A stretch of DNA of 64,000 nt from Tessaracoccus sp. OS52 (GTDB lineage: Bacteria; Actinomycetota; Actinomycetes; Propionibacteriales; Propionibacteriaceae): contig NZ_JAJEWM010000003.1 of the NCBI RefSeq assembly GCF_020687685.1, positions 248,001 to 312,000 of the forward strand, written 5' to 3'. The notes beneath the pieces are model-generated. The model was given only the letters and a program-made list of their open reading frames with translations. It ran no database searches and was not told the DNA's origin. The translations under genes and the position numbers were made by a program. Positions 1 through 8,362 of the stretch are shown one piece after another. Numbering within the stretch: position 1 is the first letter of the stretch; each line of letters opens with the position of its first letter.

Positions 1-517
1 CGCCAGCCTGGCCGGGGAGGCTCGTGTCGCGGCGGTGGCCGGGCCCGTCGGTGAGCACGCCGGAGGTGGTTCCCTCGACGACGATCTGGTCGAGTCCGAT
101 GGCTGGGATCTCGAGCCGCGCCACGGGCTCGCCGTCGCGGAGGAGGACGTCCTCGAAGGTCCCCTCGCTGACCGGTGCGGTGCCGGCCGCGAGCTGTTCG
201 GCGAACGTCGCGCGCAGCTGGTGTTGGGCGACGACGTGCTGCAGGTGGCTGAGCAGCATCAGGTTCGTGAGGAAACCGAGCAGGACCACGACGACCATGA
301 CCAGCCAGCCGCGGATCAGCAACTCGCGGGGACCGAGCGGGACCTTCGGCCGGGGCGGCGGCGGCATCCGCCTGGGAGGACGGGGCACGCGCGGCGGGGC
401 CGTCCCCCGCGGCGGCTTCGGCAGCGTACGGGCCCCGCGCGACGGAGGCTGTCCCGGCGACGCGGGGCTCACCTGTCCGCGCTTCGGGTGCGTCCCGGGC
501 CTCACCATCGTCGTCAC
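1..517 (-). CDS. Sortase, N-terminal part (truncated by window edge)
   Basis: Reading the minus strand from a GTG at 517 gives an open frame that leaves the window at base 1. The first ~55 residues are Pro/Arg-rich and cytoplasmic. They are followed by one membrane helix (GWLVMVVVVLLGFLTNLMLL) and then the typical start of an actinobacterial sortase domain (ARLEIPAIGLDQIVVEGTTS, then GPGHRRDTSLPGQAG). The GTG overlaps the TGA of the upstream gene by 4 bases, so the two are co-translated; ATG 508 is an alternative start. The catalytic His, Cys and Arg lie outside the window, so activity and class cannot be confirmed; the visible part looks class E-like. The likely role is to attach surface proteins of this locus, such as the VPATG-ending protein at 5603-8362, to the cell wall. 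Confidence 0.75.
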   Translation of the reverse strand, partial: MTTMVRPGTHPKRGQVSPASPGQPPSRGARTLPKPPRGTAPPRVPRPPRRMPPPPRPKVPLGPRELLIRGWLVMVVVVLLGFLTNLMLLSHLQHVVAQHQLRATFAEQLAAGTAPVSEGTFEDVLLRDGEPVARLEIPAIGLDQIVVEGTTSGVLTDGPGHRRDTSLPGQAG

Positions 518-1311
518 GCCGGACTCCCGACGGCGCCCAGGGCACCCGCACGGAGCCGGCGGGTGAGCGTCGGAGCGAACCAGATGGCGGCGCCGACCAG
601 CGCTCCACCGCCGAGCAGGTACCAGGGTGGGAAGAACACCCACTGGTCGCGTTCCAGTGGCGCCAGCTCAGTGTCACCGATCTTCTCGGGCGGGACGAAC
701 GTCGCGACGGCACGGACCAAAGTCCACTGCCCGAGCCCACCCATGGAAGCCGCCACCACACGCACCTCATCCGGCTTGAGGTCCTCGACGTCGACCCCCA
801 TGCCGGGGCCGATCTGCTGCCCCAGCACGTTGATCAGGTGGAACGTGGCCCGGGCGTCGACGGTGGCCCGCGAGGCGTTTCGCACCGAGAACCGCACGGT
901 GTGGGAGTTGGCGAGGGGGTCGAGTGCGAGACGGGTTTCGCCGGAGAGGCCGCTCACGTAGAGCAGGCCACCGATGGAGATCTCGTCCGTCGGCGTCGAG
1001 TCCTCGGGCAGCGGGGTGGCCGAGTCCGTAGCCTTGGGAGACTTCGGCGGCTTCGGTTCCTTGGATGGCCGCCCACCATTGGATGGTTTCGGGTTCCCGA
1101 ACGGCGGGGCCGACGTCGTCGATGACGCCTTGGGGCTGGACTCGACGACGACCACGGAGATGCGGGTACCGTCTCCGGGATCGCCGTTTCCGTCGACAGG
1201 ATCCTCGGCTTGGGCGAGGGGCCCGGGGGCCCCTAGCACGGAGAACTGGACCGCGACGATCGCCAGGGCTGCCAGCGCAACGCGCCAGCGGCACCGGATA
1301 CCTGGAGTCAT
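514..1311 (-). CDS. Secreted, C-terminally membrane-anchored surface protein of the WxL locus
   Basis: 265 residues. A signal peptide (VALAALAIVAVQFSVLGAP, cut near AQA) is followed by a ~75-residue Lys/Pro/Ser-rich linker and a beta-rich domain (SIGGLLYVSGLSGETRLALD to ATFVPPEKIG). A C-terminal membrane helix (YLLGGGALVGAAIWFAPTL) and a basic tail close the protein. The domain resembles the second, DUF3324-like half of WxL-interacting proteins, but only loosely. It overlaps the gene before it and the sortase after it by 4 bases each, so all three are one translational unit. Function is unknown; the position suggests a structural partner of the WxL-like protein and DUF916 protein encoded just upstream. 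Confidence 0.6.
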   Translation of the reverse strand: MTPGIRCRWRVALAALAIVAVQFSVLGAPGPLAQAEDPVDGNGDPGDGTRISVVVVESSPKASSTTSAPPFGNPKPSNGGRPSKEPKPPKSPKATDSATPLPEDSTPTDEISIGGLLYVSGLSGETRLALDPLANSHTVRFSVRNASRATVDARATFHLINVLGQQIGPGMGVDVEDLKPDEVRVVAASMGGLGQWTLVRAVATFVPPEKIGDTELAPLERDQWVFFPPWYLLGGGALVGAAIWFAPTLTRRLRAGALGAVGSPA

Positions 1312-2447
1312 GAGCGGACTTCTCCGCTCTCGACGAGTTCGGGTTCTGATGCGGACGGGGTCCGGGCGGGTTCGTTGGAGGTACCCGACGCCGCGGCGAC
1401 GGCCTCCTCGATCTTGCGCTTGGCCTCGGCCTCGGTGTGCGCGATCCACTCGGCGGCGCGCCGGGCGTCCAGCCGACGGCGCCAGCGCCAGATCAGCACG
1501 CCCCCAACCACCAGCAGGAGCGGAACCACCGCGACCCAGGGCAGTGCCAGCACGAAGGCGTCGCGTTCCACCACCGGGAGAGCGGGCGGGACCATGGCGT
1601 CGCCGTCGGTCTGGGTCTGGAGGAGCCACTTGACGTTGGCGAAGCCCACCGACGGCACATCGGCCAGCTCGAACTCCAGGGTGCGCGTGTTGCCGGGCAG
1701 CACCTCGTCGAGCGTCGCGAACGTCTCCTGGCCGACGGGGACGCCGAACCAGGTGGTGCCAGACAGGGTGATTCGACCCGAGAGGGCGATGTTGCCGTTG
1801 TTGGTCACGGTCGCCTTCGCGGTGACGTCGCCGTCCAGTGGGTTGAGGTCCCCGGAGTGTGACGCCGAGAAGCTGCTGATGGTCATGTTTGCGACGAGTT
1901 CGCCGGCGACGCGCACGTACATGCGGTTGGCGATCCGGTTCTCGCGGCTGATCTCACCAGCGCGGAACGACGACGCCACGATTCCGGCGGGATGGTCGCC
2001 CGGAGTGGCGTTGGCGGGCACGGTGACCGTGAAGGGCACGACGGTGGCTTCCTGGGGAGCCAGTTCGAGCTCGACCCGCGGTTTGCCGCCGAAGCTGACC
2101 CAGGCCCCGGCCTGCTCGGGCGTCTCGTCGGTGTTGAGGAGCGCGAAGTTGCCGACCTCGTCGTTGTAGGCGTCGGTGGCGAAGAGCGTGATCTTGAGTG
2201 GGGTGTTGCCCGCGTTGGCGACGCGCACCTGGTCCTTGACAGTCTGGCCCGGTTCAACCTGGTAGCTGTGGCGGGTGCGCTCGGTGATGGTTCCGTCCGG
2301 TTCCACGGGGTTGATCGCCATGCCGGAGGTGGCGTCGTCGCGTTGATCGGTGTCGTCGGCGTGGACCGCCTGCGGTGCCAGCAGCACGAGGGCGGCGAAC
2401 ACGAGCGCGAGGAGAACTCTGGGGAGGCGGGGCGGGACAGCGTTCAT
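1308..2447 (-). CDS. DUF916-type WxL-interacting surface protein
   Basis: 379 residues. Signal peptide (VLLALVFAALVLLAPQAVHA), then two Ig-like beta domains. The first (GMAINPVEPDGTITERTRHS, then YQVEPGQTVKDQVRVANAG) is the layout of the DUF916/WxL peptidoglycan-binding domain, with the alternating phrases AWVSFGGKPRVELELAPQEA and VPANATPGDHPAGIVA typical of the family. The second covers roughly residues 200-300. A C-terminal membrane helix (LPWVAVVPLLLVVGGVLIW) is followed by a charged cytoplasmic tail. I chose the internal ATG at 2447 because the upstream in-frame extension has no signal peptide and reads through two terminator-like hairpins. In Firmicutes such proteins link WxL proteins to peptidoglycan; here a WxL-like protein lies directly upstream. 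Confidence 0.72.
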   Translation of the reverse strand: MNAVPPRLPRVLLALVFAALVLLAPQAVHADDTDQRDDATSGMAINPVEPDGTITERTRHSYQVEPGQTVKDQVRVANAGNTPLKITLFATDAYNDEVGNFALLNTDETPEQAGAWVSFGGKPRVELELAPQEATVVPFTVTVPANATPGDHPAGIVASSFRAGEISRENRIANRMYVRVAGELVANMTISSFSASHSGDLNPLDGDVTAKATVTNNGNIALSGRITLSGTTWFGVPVGQETFATLDEVLPGNTRTLEFELADVPSVGFANVKWLLQTQTDGDAMVPPALPVVERDAFVLALPWVAVVPLLLVVGGVLIWRWRRRLDARRAAEWIAHTEAEAKRKIEEAVAAASGTSNEPARTPSASEPELVESGEVRS

Positions 2448-2490
2448 GGTGGTGCCTTCGGGTTGTCGCCTGGGTTTGGACAGCAGTGGA

Positions 2491-2581
2491 GTGCCGGGGC
2501 CCGAAGGCCCCGACACCCGGGTGCTGCGAGGGTTCAACATGGTTCGGGGACCAGGTCCCCACCCTCAGGGTGGGGACCTGG
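2491..2581 (-). terminator. Double hairpin between WxL-like gene and DUF916 gene
   Basis: Two strong inverted repeats follow the WxL-like gene. The first is a perfect 15-base stem with a 1-base centre (2551-2565 with 2567-2581). The second is an 11-base stem with one mismatch closed by a TTCG tetraloop on the minus strand (2491-2501 with 2506-2516). There is no T-run, as is common in GC-rich actinobacteria. They would end or attenuate transcription from the upstream surface protein genes, leaving the DUF916-sortase genes at a lower level. Confidence 0.65.
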
Positions 2582-2588
2582 CCTTTGC

Positions 2589-4292
2589 TCACTTGGAGAC
2601 GAGGGTGAGGGTCAGCGTGGAGCCGTACTTGCCCTTCTTTGCACCTTCCGGCGCGACGAAGGTCAGGTCGGCGTCCATGACGGTCGACTCGGAGTAGGTT
2701 CCAGCAGCAGCCTCGGCGAAGGTCGAGGCGTAGACGGCGCCACCGGCGGTCTGCTCGGCACCGAACGTGGCAGCAGCCCAGTTCGGTGCGTCGACAGCGG
2801 CGGGAGCCTGGGACACGAGGGTCTGCTTGAGGCCGAGGGCCGAAGCGGGGATCGTGTCGGTGCCGTTGCTGTGCACGAACTCGTTGACGTTGGTGGTCAG
2901 GGTCCAGCCCTCGAGGGTGAGGTAGCGCTGGTCGATGACCTCGACCTCACCGAGCGTGCCGGTGGACTGCGACTTGCCATTGACGAGCTGACCGAGGGTC
3001 AGCTCGTTGGCCTTCTTGGTGCGGTCGACGAGGATGAAGTCGCCGTTGCCCTGGACGTTGGCGATCAGGTCGGCGGACGCGGACTGGCCGGCCGGGACGT
3101 TGATCGTGGCCCAGCCGAGGACGTCGCCAGCCTTGTTGGCGAGGACGAAGTTGATGTCGCCCTCCAGGCCGAGGCCCTGGTAGGAAGCGGTGACGACGCC
3201 ACCGGTAACGGCGTGCTCGCCGAGGGAGACGTACTCGGTACCGTTGTGGGCCCACACGTTCACCGAGGACTCGGTGGTGGTGGTGTTGAGGGTGACCGTG
3301 TTGGTCTTGGCGTCAGCCGAGCCGGTCACGCCGTTGGAGTTGGTGGCGTCCAGAGCAGCGGCCGGAGCCGCGGCGGAGGAGACGGTCACCGTGAAGGTGC
3401 CCTCGGAGCCGTTGTAGGCAGCGTCGCTGGGGGTGAAGACGGCGCGGAAGTTGTGCGTGCCCTCGGTCAGCGCGGAGGTGGTGATGGTCGCGGAGCCAGC
3501 GGCGACGGCCTGCGTGCCGATCGACGCCTCACCGTTGTAGAACGTGACGTTGCCGGCAACAGCGGTGGAGTCCGCGGCTGCGACGGTGGCGGTCAGGTCG
3601 ACGGTGTCACCGGTGAAGGCCGAGGTGGCCGACGAGGTGAGCGTGGTGGTGGTGGCGATGGCCGCGGGGCCTTCGAGGACCATCGGAGCGACGGTGTAGT
3701 TTCCGGTGCCAGCCTGGATGGTGATCTCACGGTACGTAGCTCCGACGACCGTCACACCGTTGTTGATGGTGTAGGCGACGCCGTACCAGTACGTACCGCC
3801 AGCGGCAATGTCGTCGGCAATGCCACCAGGGCCGCCGTTGATGCTGTCCAAAACCATGTAGGGCATCAGCGTGCCGCCGTTGGGGCCAGCCGCCGAGTCG
3901 ACTGCGAACGCGTTCCACGTGTTTGTGCCACCCACGACGTCAGCAGCGGTCTTCTCCGCGAGGAAGCGGTAGACGCCGGTGAACGACTCGGTCCCCGTGA
4001 CCGGGCGAACGCCGTCTTGGTTTGGCGCGTTGATTTCCGCCAGGTAGTCGGTCGGGCTAGCCGCGGCGTACACATCCTCGCTGCGGGTGAAGACCCTTGA
4101 GGAGTCATTGGGGACGGGCAGGAACTCGGCGTCGTACAGGAAGAAGCCGCCCTTCGAGCCCTCTGCGACCGAACCTGCGGGCTGCGGGTTGATCGGGTCG
4201 CCTTCAGCGGCATGCGCGGAGACCGCGTTCGCGGCCACGAGGGCCAGGGAGACGGCGCCGACGACTGCGGCGCGCTTAATGTTGAAGTTCAT
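2589..4292 (-). CDS. Secreted Ig-like protein with C-terminal WxL-like domain
   Basis: 567 residues. Signal peptide to about residue 29 (AHAAEGDP). Residues ~30-205 form a domain I do not recognise. Residues ~210-305 are a bacterial Ig-like (Big_3-type) repeat (TTTTLTSSATSAFTGDTVDL to GTFTVTVSS). The C-terminal ~180 residues resemble a WxL domain: YLTLEGWTLTTNVNEF carries the GW-x-L motif, and the end, GKYGSTLTLTLVSK, occupies the place of the usual second motif (TLTWTL) with Leu replacing Trp. A clear AAGGA ribosome site precedes the ATG. No membrane anchor is present, so attachment should be non-covalent, as in WxL proteins. It lies 25 bases after the PstS-like gene, most likely in the same transcript. 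An adhesin or cell-surface structural role is inferred. Confidence 0.65.
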   Translation of the reverse strand: MNFNIKRAAVVGAVSLALVAANAVSAHAAEGDPINPQPAGSVAEGSKGGFFLYDAEFLPVPNDSSRVFTRSEDVYAAASPTDYLAEINAPNQDGVRPVTGTESFTGVYRFLAEKTAADVVGGTNTWNAFAVDSAAGPNGGTLMPYMVLDSINGGPGGIADDIAAGGTYWYGVAYTINNGVTVVGATYREITIQAGTGNYTVAPMVLEGPAAIATTTTLTSSATSAFTGDTVDLTATVAAADSTAVAGNVTFYNGEASIGTQAVAAGSATITTSALTEGTHNFRAVFTPSDAAYNGSEGTFTVTVSSAAAPAAALDATNSNGVTGSADAKTNTVTLNTTTTESSVNVWAHNGTEYVSLGEHAVTGGVVTASYQGLGLEGDINFVLANKAGDVLGWATINVPAGQSASADLIANVQGNGDFILVDRTKKANELTLGQLVNGKSQSTGTLGEVEVIDQRYLTLEGWTLTTNVNEFVHSNGTDTIPASALGLKQTLVSQAPAAVDAPNWAAATFGAEQTAGGAVYASTFAEAAAGTYSESTVMDADLTFVAPEGAKKGKYGSTLTLTLVSK

Positions 4293-4317
4293 TTCATTCC
4301 TTTTCAGGTGACTTTGG

Positions 4318-5436
4318 TCAGCGCAGGTTTGAGCGCTGGGGGGTGGTGGTGGAGGGTGCGAGGAAGCCGAACTTCTTCTTCACCGAACCCGCCTGGACAG
4401 GCACGGTGCTCTGAGTGTTACCGAGCTTCTGACCCGCGTTGCTAACGAGGTTGGCGAGGCTTGCGTCGTACTTGGGGTCACCGGCGGTCACGCGGGCGTT
4501 CTCGACGACGATGTAGGTGTCGCGGCCCCACGTGGTGTTGGAGTAGAACGCAGCGTTCGGAACCATGGCGGTGCCGGTGCCGGTGACGGCCGGGGTGCCG
4601 GCGACGGGCGAGCCGACGACAACTCCCGCACCGCGGCGGTCGATGCCTGCACCGGTGTTCTGGGCAACCCACTGGGCAGCCGACATCGGGGTCACGGCGT
4701 TGGCCGGGAAGGCCGAGCCGTCAGAAAGCGAGTTGGTGTCGTGCTCCTGGCCCACCTTGACGCACGCACCCAGCGTGGCCTCAGTGAGGCCGAGCTTGGA
4801 CAGCCAGTCGGAGCGGGTGCCCGAGCCGGACTGCGGGATCACCGGCGTGACGGTGGTGCCGCCAACGGTGGTGATGGTGCAGTCGAACAGGCCCTTGAGT
4901 GTGGCCTGATCGATGTTCTCGAACGCGGCGTTGGCGCCACCGGAGTGCGCGTAGGTGAGGGCGTCACGGCCGAACGGGATGTACAGCAGCGGGCCGGTGG
5001 GGTTGGCGCTTGAGCCGGGCCCGGAGGACGAGCGGGCGATGTCGACCTGGCCGGTGATTACGACGCTGGCAGGGCTGCCCGGCGTACCGGAGGTGTAGGG
5101 CGCGCCGTCGATGGAGCGGCTGAGCGCCTTGACGCCGTCACCCGAGCCGTTGGGCCGGCCGAAGCGCGGACCGTTGGTCTTGGTCTGGATCCAGGTGCTG
5201 CCAGTGGCGTCGAACGAACCAATGTTCTGGTCGCCGGCAGTCGAGCGAACAGTGCCACCGGAGATGCTGGTTCCGTTTGCCAGGGCGTTCATGACGTCCT
5301 GGAGGGTGTCGGAACCAACAACCGCGAAGCTGTTGGAGACCGGCTCGGCCGAGGCCTGAGGGGCGACGACGGAACCGAGGGCGAGGCCAGCTGCCGCCCC
5401 GAGGGCGACAATCTTGGAGACCTTGCTAAACTTCAT
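4318..5436 (-). CDS. PstS-like secreted substrate-binding-fold protein
   Basis: 372 residues. The signal peptide ends near ASAEP. The mature start, NSFAVVGSDTLQDVMNAL, has the GSDT loop expected where PstS proteins bind phosphate (usually GAGAT or GSGST). QVDIARSSSG and VIPQSGSGTRSDWLSKLG match the PstS pattern (the SGTR/SGTS loop), so a type 2 periplasmic-binding fold is likely. It lacks a lipobox and any C-terminal anchor. I used ATG 5436 because AAAGGA lies 7-9 bases upstream; the TTG just before it is less likely. Its neighbours are surface structural proteins, not permeases, so it may be a soluble phosphate trap or a structural subunit that borrowed the PstS fold. Confidence 0.7.
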   Translation of the reverse strand: MKFSKVSKIVALGAAAGLALGSVVAPQASAEPVSNSFAVVGSDTLQDVMNALANGTSISGGTVRSTAGDQNIGSFDATGSTWIQTKTNGPRFGRPNGSGDGVKALSRSIDGAPYTSGTPGSPASVVITGQVDIARSSSGPGSSANPTGPLLYIPFGRDALTYAHSGGANAAFENIDQATLKGLFDCTITTVGGTTVTPVIPQSGSGTRSDWLSKLGLTEATLGACVKVGQEHDTNSLSDGSAFPANAVTPMSAAQWVAQNTGAGIDRRGAGVVVGSPVAGTPAVTGTGTAMVPNAAFYSNTTWGRDTYIVVENARVTAGDPKYDASLANLVSNAGQKLGNTQSTVPVQAGSVKKKFGFLAPSTTTPQRSNLR

Positions 5437-5528
5437 CAATGAGTCCTTTCACTCGATGAAGAAGGACCGGGTGCCGCTTCTGCTGCACCCAGCTGAGTCG
5501 ACGGCGCTTCCAACGCCGCTGACCCGTT

Positions 5529-5548
5529 GGTCACCCACGTGGGTGACC
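5529..5548. promoter_or_regulatory. 20-base perfect palindrome upstream of PstS-like gene
   Basis: GGTCACCCACGTGGGTGACC is a perfect 10+10 palindrome, 93-112 bases ahead of the ATG at 5436 and next to the terminator of the preceding gene. The symmetry and position suggest an operator for a dimeric regulator. It contains no GTTCAC PHO-type repeat. Confidence 0.45.
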
Positions 5549-5551
5549 CCT

Positions 5552-5579
5552 TTCGGCCGGGGTTCCCGCCCCGGCCGAA
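5552..5579 (-). terminator. Terminator after the 919-residue surface protein gene
   Basis: A perfect 11-base stem (5552-5562 with 5569-5579) with a 6-base loop lies 24 bases beyond the stop at 5603. It separates the pst block from the WxL block. Confidence 0.7.
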
Positions 5580-5602
5580 GTCTGTGTATGGACCCGGCGC
5601 TT

Positions 5603-8362
5603 TCACGGCAGCCGCCGGAAGCGCGAGATCGCGGGGATGCCCAGGGCCGCAGCCACTCCCACCAGACCGGTGGCAGGCACGACGACGCTCAATGGCCCGA
5701 CACCTGGATCATCCGGAGTGGCGGCACCCGCCAGCGCACCCGCAGGTTCGCCGTCGGCCACCGGATCCGAAGCCGGTGGTTGGGGAACCGCCGGCTGGGC
5801 GGGCGGCTGAGGTTGCGCGGCAACCGATGGCACCACCGGCTGCTGCGCCGCGGGCTGGTTGCCCACTGGCGGGTTCGAAGGTGGTTGCGTCCTGTGCTGG
5901 ACGGCGGACTGGCTGGGTGCGGCGCTCGGGCTGGAACTCGGGAGCGGGCTGGGGCTGGAGCTGCTGCTCGGGCTGGGCTCCGAACTCGGAACTGGGCTCG
6001 GGTCCACAGCGATGGCGCTGGGCGAAGGGCTCGGGGACGGTACCGGCTCCGGCCAGCCACCGGCACGGATCGCCTCGGCGGCCGCCAGCGCCTGCGTCCG
6101 CCAGGCCTCGGGGATGGGTGCATACCCAGGCGGCAGCTGGCCATCGTCCGTGCCCGGCGTCTGGCCCTTGGTGACCCCGTACTCGATCAGATCGGCGTAG
6201 GAAGCGCGCATGGCGTCGTCGGTCTGATTGGGATTGAGGGCCGCGTACACCGGTACCGTCAAGGGATAGGCGTCCTTCGCGTTCTTCGCATCGCTGGACG
6301 CGGGATTGAACCGCACCACCTGCTTCTGGTCGGCGTCAGGCTCCATGGCTGCCGCGGCCGCCGCCAACGTCGTTGCCGTGGGAGCTACGAACTCGCCGGC
6401 CGAGTTGCGCAGCAGGGCCGTCGACGTCTGGTACTGCTGGGCCGACGGAGTGGAACTGAGCGCGATGATGTGCTGGTTGCCAGGCATCTGCCTCTGCGAC
6501 TTGTGGAACTTCGGGGGGCGCGCAAGCCGGTCCCAGTCACCGAGCATCATGCCGTCGCCGCGAAGCACCTTGTAGGCCCCCTCCGCGAAGCTGGCGGTAT
6601 ACGGTCGCCACGTCACCAGATTCACTGCACCAGTGCCGTTGACCGGTTCATCAACCGTGTTGTCTGGCCGCTCGATCGGGTCCGCCTTGGGGAACGAGTC
6701 GGTTGGCAACTCCAGCGGGACACCCGTCGGGTTCACGTCCGGGTTCGTCGAGTACCAAGGGTTGACCGTCATGCCCCATGGGTCCGGTTCACCGTCGAGC
6801 CAAGCCTTCGCCTCTGGATCGGCGAGGATGTACTCCCACACCTGGACGGCGAGGTCGGAGCGCCCAAGCGGCATCAGGGCGTCGGCCACCGACATGTCGA
6901 TGATTGTCTGGAAGGTCCATTCCTCGTCGTTGATCTCCCGGAAATCCGGGTCCCAAACGATCGTCAGCGGATTCTCCCCGAGGTGTTCTGCTTCGGTCCG
7001 CGTCGGGATCGCGTTGCGATAGGAGGCCGTCAGCAACTTCGCCAGGAGTCTCGGGGTGAGCTTCATCTGGGGGAGCGGCAGTCCTCGACGGATCCTGTAC
7101 TCTTCCGGGGCCTCGGCCGGGTGCGGCGCAGCGTCGACCACATAGGACACCGAGACTCCGCCCAGCGCGACCGGCGCGTAGGCCAACGGATCGCGTTCCC
7201 AACCGAGGTTCTCGATGTCCAGAGGGCGCGACGCAAACGCCAGAGCGCTCGGCGTGGTGCCAGCCGCATTCAGGACGGCGTCGGACTCCGGAACCTGAGC
7301 CAGCGTGAACGGCGAGCCACCCTCACCTTGGCACACCACCGGCTGCCAGGACGCGATCGCCGCGGCAGCGAGCTCACTTCCCGCGAGCTGACGTTCGGCC
7401 GCGCCCAGTTCGCAACGCGAACCGAGGGGTTTGAAGTCGAGCTTGATGGCCAGATGGTGCTCCCAAGCGTCCCACCACAGGCCTGACGTCTGGGCACCGA
7501 TGTTCACCGCTCCGTTGTCGGCCACGCCGCGCGGGATGATCACAAGCCAACACGAGCTTCCGCTGACCGCACCTCCGTTCGAGGAGACCGGGTTGCCGCA
7601 CCCGAGCCCCGGGGACTGCATGGCGGTCTGGAGTTCGAACGGGATGGCGCCGGTCCCGTCGGGTCCGAACGGCGCCCAGCTGATCTCGTTGGTGGTGGCG
7701 GCGCTGAAATAGCGGTTGGTAGTGAGGTTTGCCCACTCCTTCTCGGGCTTCAGGACGACCTGACCCTTGTCGTCCAGGGTGACGTTGGTCAGCACCTTGT
7801 CGGCCGGCGCCTTCTTCTCGTCGACGATCTGCTCCGCGTTCCAGGCGACGAAGGGCGTGGCGCTCCAGCTGGCCCACTGCCCCGCGGCTGAGAAGAATTC
7901 GTCCTGGGGAGCGACCGAATCGGCCTCGCGGAAGCCGTCCCGTCTGGCGCCGTACATGTTGGTGCCCCCGTACTGACACGTGCGACGGTCAGGGTGGCCG
8001 GGGTTGTCCGGGTCCTCGCCCCAGCACTGCGCGATCTGCAGGAAGTTCTCACCGCCCACCGAGCCCTGAGGAGGAGCCGAGAGCGTGCCGCCCTTGTAGG
8101 TGATCTTGATGCCCTGGGCGAGGAGATCCTTCGTCTGGGAGACCGTCACCTCAAGGTCGGGGAAGGGGGCACCGTCGGGGTTGAGTGCGTAGTCGCGGGA
8201 CTTGATGGTGACGGCAGAGTCCGTCATCTGCTCGTCAGCCGACGCGGTGCCGACGGTGGCGGCGGGCACCAGCGCGGTCGCCATCACCAGCAGGGCGAGC
8301 GCCAGCCCGAGACGATGTTTTTGGGAGGTCTCCCCGCGAAAGGTCTGCTCACGCATCGCCAT
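5603..8362 (-). CDS. Large cell-wall-anchored protein downstream of pstS
   Basis: About 919 residues. An N-terminal signal peptide (LGLALALLVMATALVPAATV, then GTASA) is followed by a ~700-residue extracellular region with paired Cys and Trp-rich segments (QIAQCWGEDPDNPGHPDRRT). It ends in a Ser/Pro-rich stalk (~750-870), the sequence VPATG, a hydrophobic helix and RFRR. VPATG-helix-Arg looks like a sortase signal variant. The second half contains stretches resembling a substrate-binding fold (NAIPTRTEAEHLGENP, MSVADALMPLGRSDLAVQVW), but this is weak. The start is uncertain: GTG 8371, ATG 8362 and ATG 8356 all overlap the end of pstS by 8-23 bases. Cotranscription with pstCAS implies expression under phosphate limitation. 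Function unknown; phosphate capture at the wall is inferred. Confidence 0.65.
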   Translation of the reverse strand: MAMREQTFRGETSQKHRLGLALALLVMATALVPAATVGTASADEQMTDSAVTIKSRDYALNPDGAPFPDLEVTVSQTKDLLAQGIKITYKGGTLSAPPQGSVGGENFLQIAQCWGEDPDNPGHPDRRTCQYGGTNMYGARRDGFREADSVAPQDEFFSAAGQWASWSATPFVAWNAEQIVDEKKAPADKVLTNVTLDDKGQVVLKPEKEWANLTTNRYFSAATTNEISWAPFGPDGTGAIPFELQTAMQSPGLGCGNPVSSNGGAVSGSSCWLVIIPRGVADNGAVNIGAQTSGLWWDAWEHHLAIKLDFKPLGSRCELGAAERQLAGSELAAAAIASWQPVVCQGEGGSPFTLAQVPESDAVLNAAGTTPSALAFASRPLDIENLGWERDPLAYAPVALGGVSVSYVVDAAPHPAEAPEEYRIRRGLPLPQMKLTPRLLAKLLTASYRNAIPTRTEAEHLGENPLTIVWDPDFREINDEEWTFQTIIDMSVADALMPLGRSDLAVQVWEYILADPEAKAWLDGEPDPWGMTVNPWYSTNPDVNPTGVPLELPTDSFPKADPIERPDNTVDEPVNGTGAVNLVTWRPYTASFAEGAYKVLRGDGMMLGDWDRLARPPKFHKSQRQMPGNQHIIALSSTPSAQQYQTSTALLRNSAGEFVAPTATTLAAAAAAMEPDADQKQVVRFNPASSDAKNAKDAYPLTVPVYAALNPNQTDDAMRASYADLIEYGVTKGQTPGTDDGQLPPGYAPIPEAWRTQALAAAEAIRAGGWPEPVPSPSPSPSAIAVDPSPVPSSEPSPSSSSSPSPLPSSSPSAAPSQSAVQHRTQPPSNPPVGNQPAAQQPVVPSVAAQPQPPAQPAVPQPPASDPVADGEPAGALAGAATPDDPGVGPLSVVVPATGLVGVAAALGIPAISRFRRLP

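Noticed and set aside
1992-4100. Long plus-strand open frame of about 700 codons
   Set aside because: It lies opposite two clear surface-protein genes, shows only the Gly/Val/Asp-rich composition of an antisense frame in GC-rich DNA, and has no domain or ribosome site.
5603-5603. Frameshift at the end of the large surface protein
   Set aside because: The C-terminus ends in a normal helix and basic tail and is followed by a terminator, so the gene is intact.
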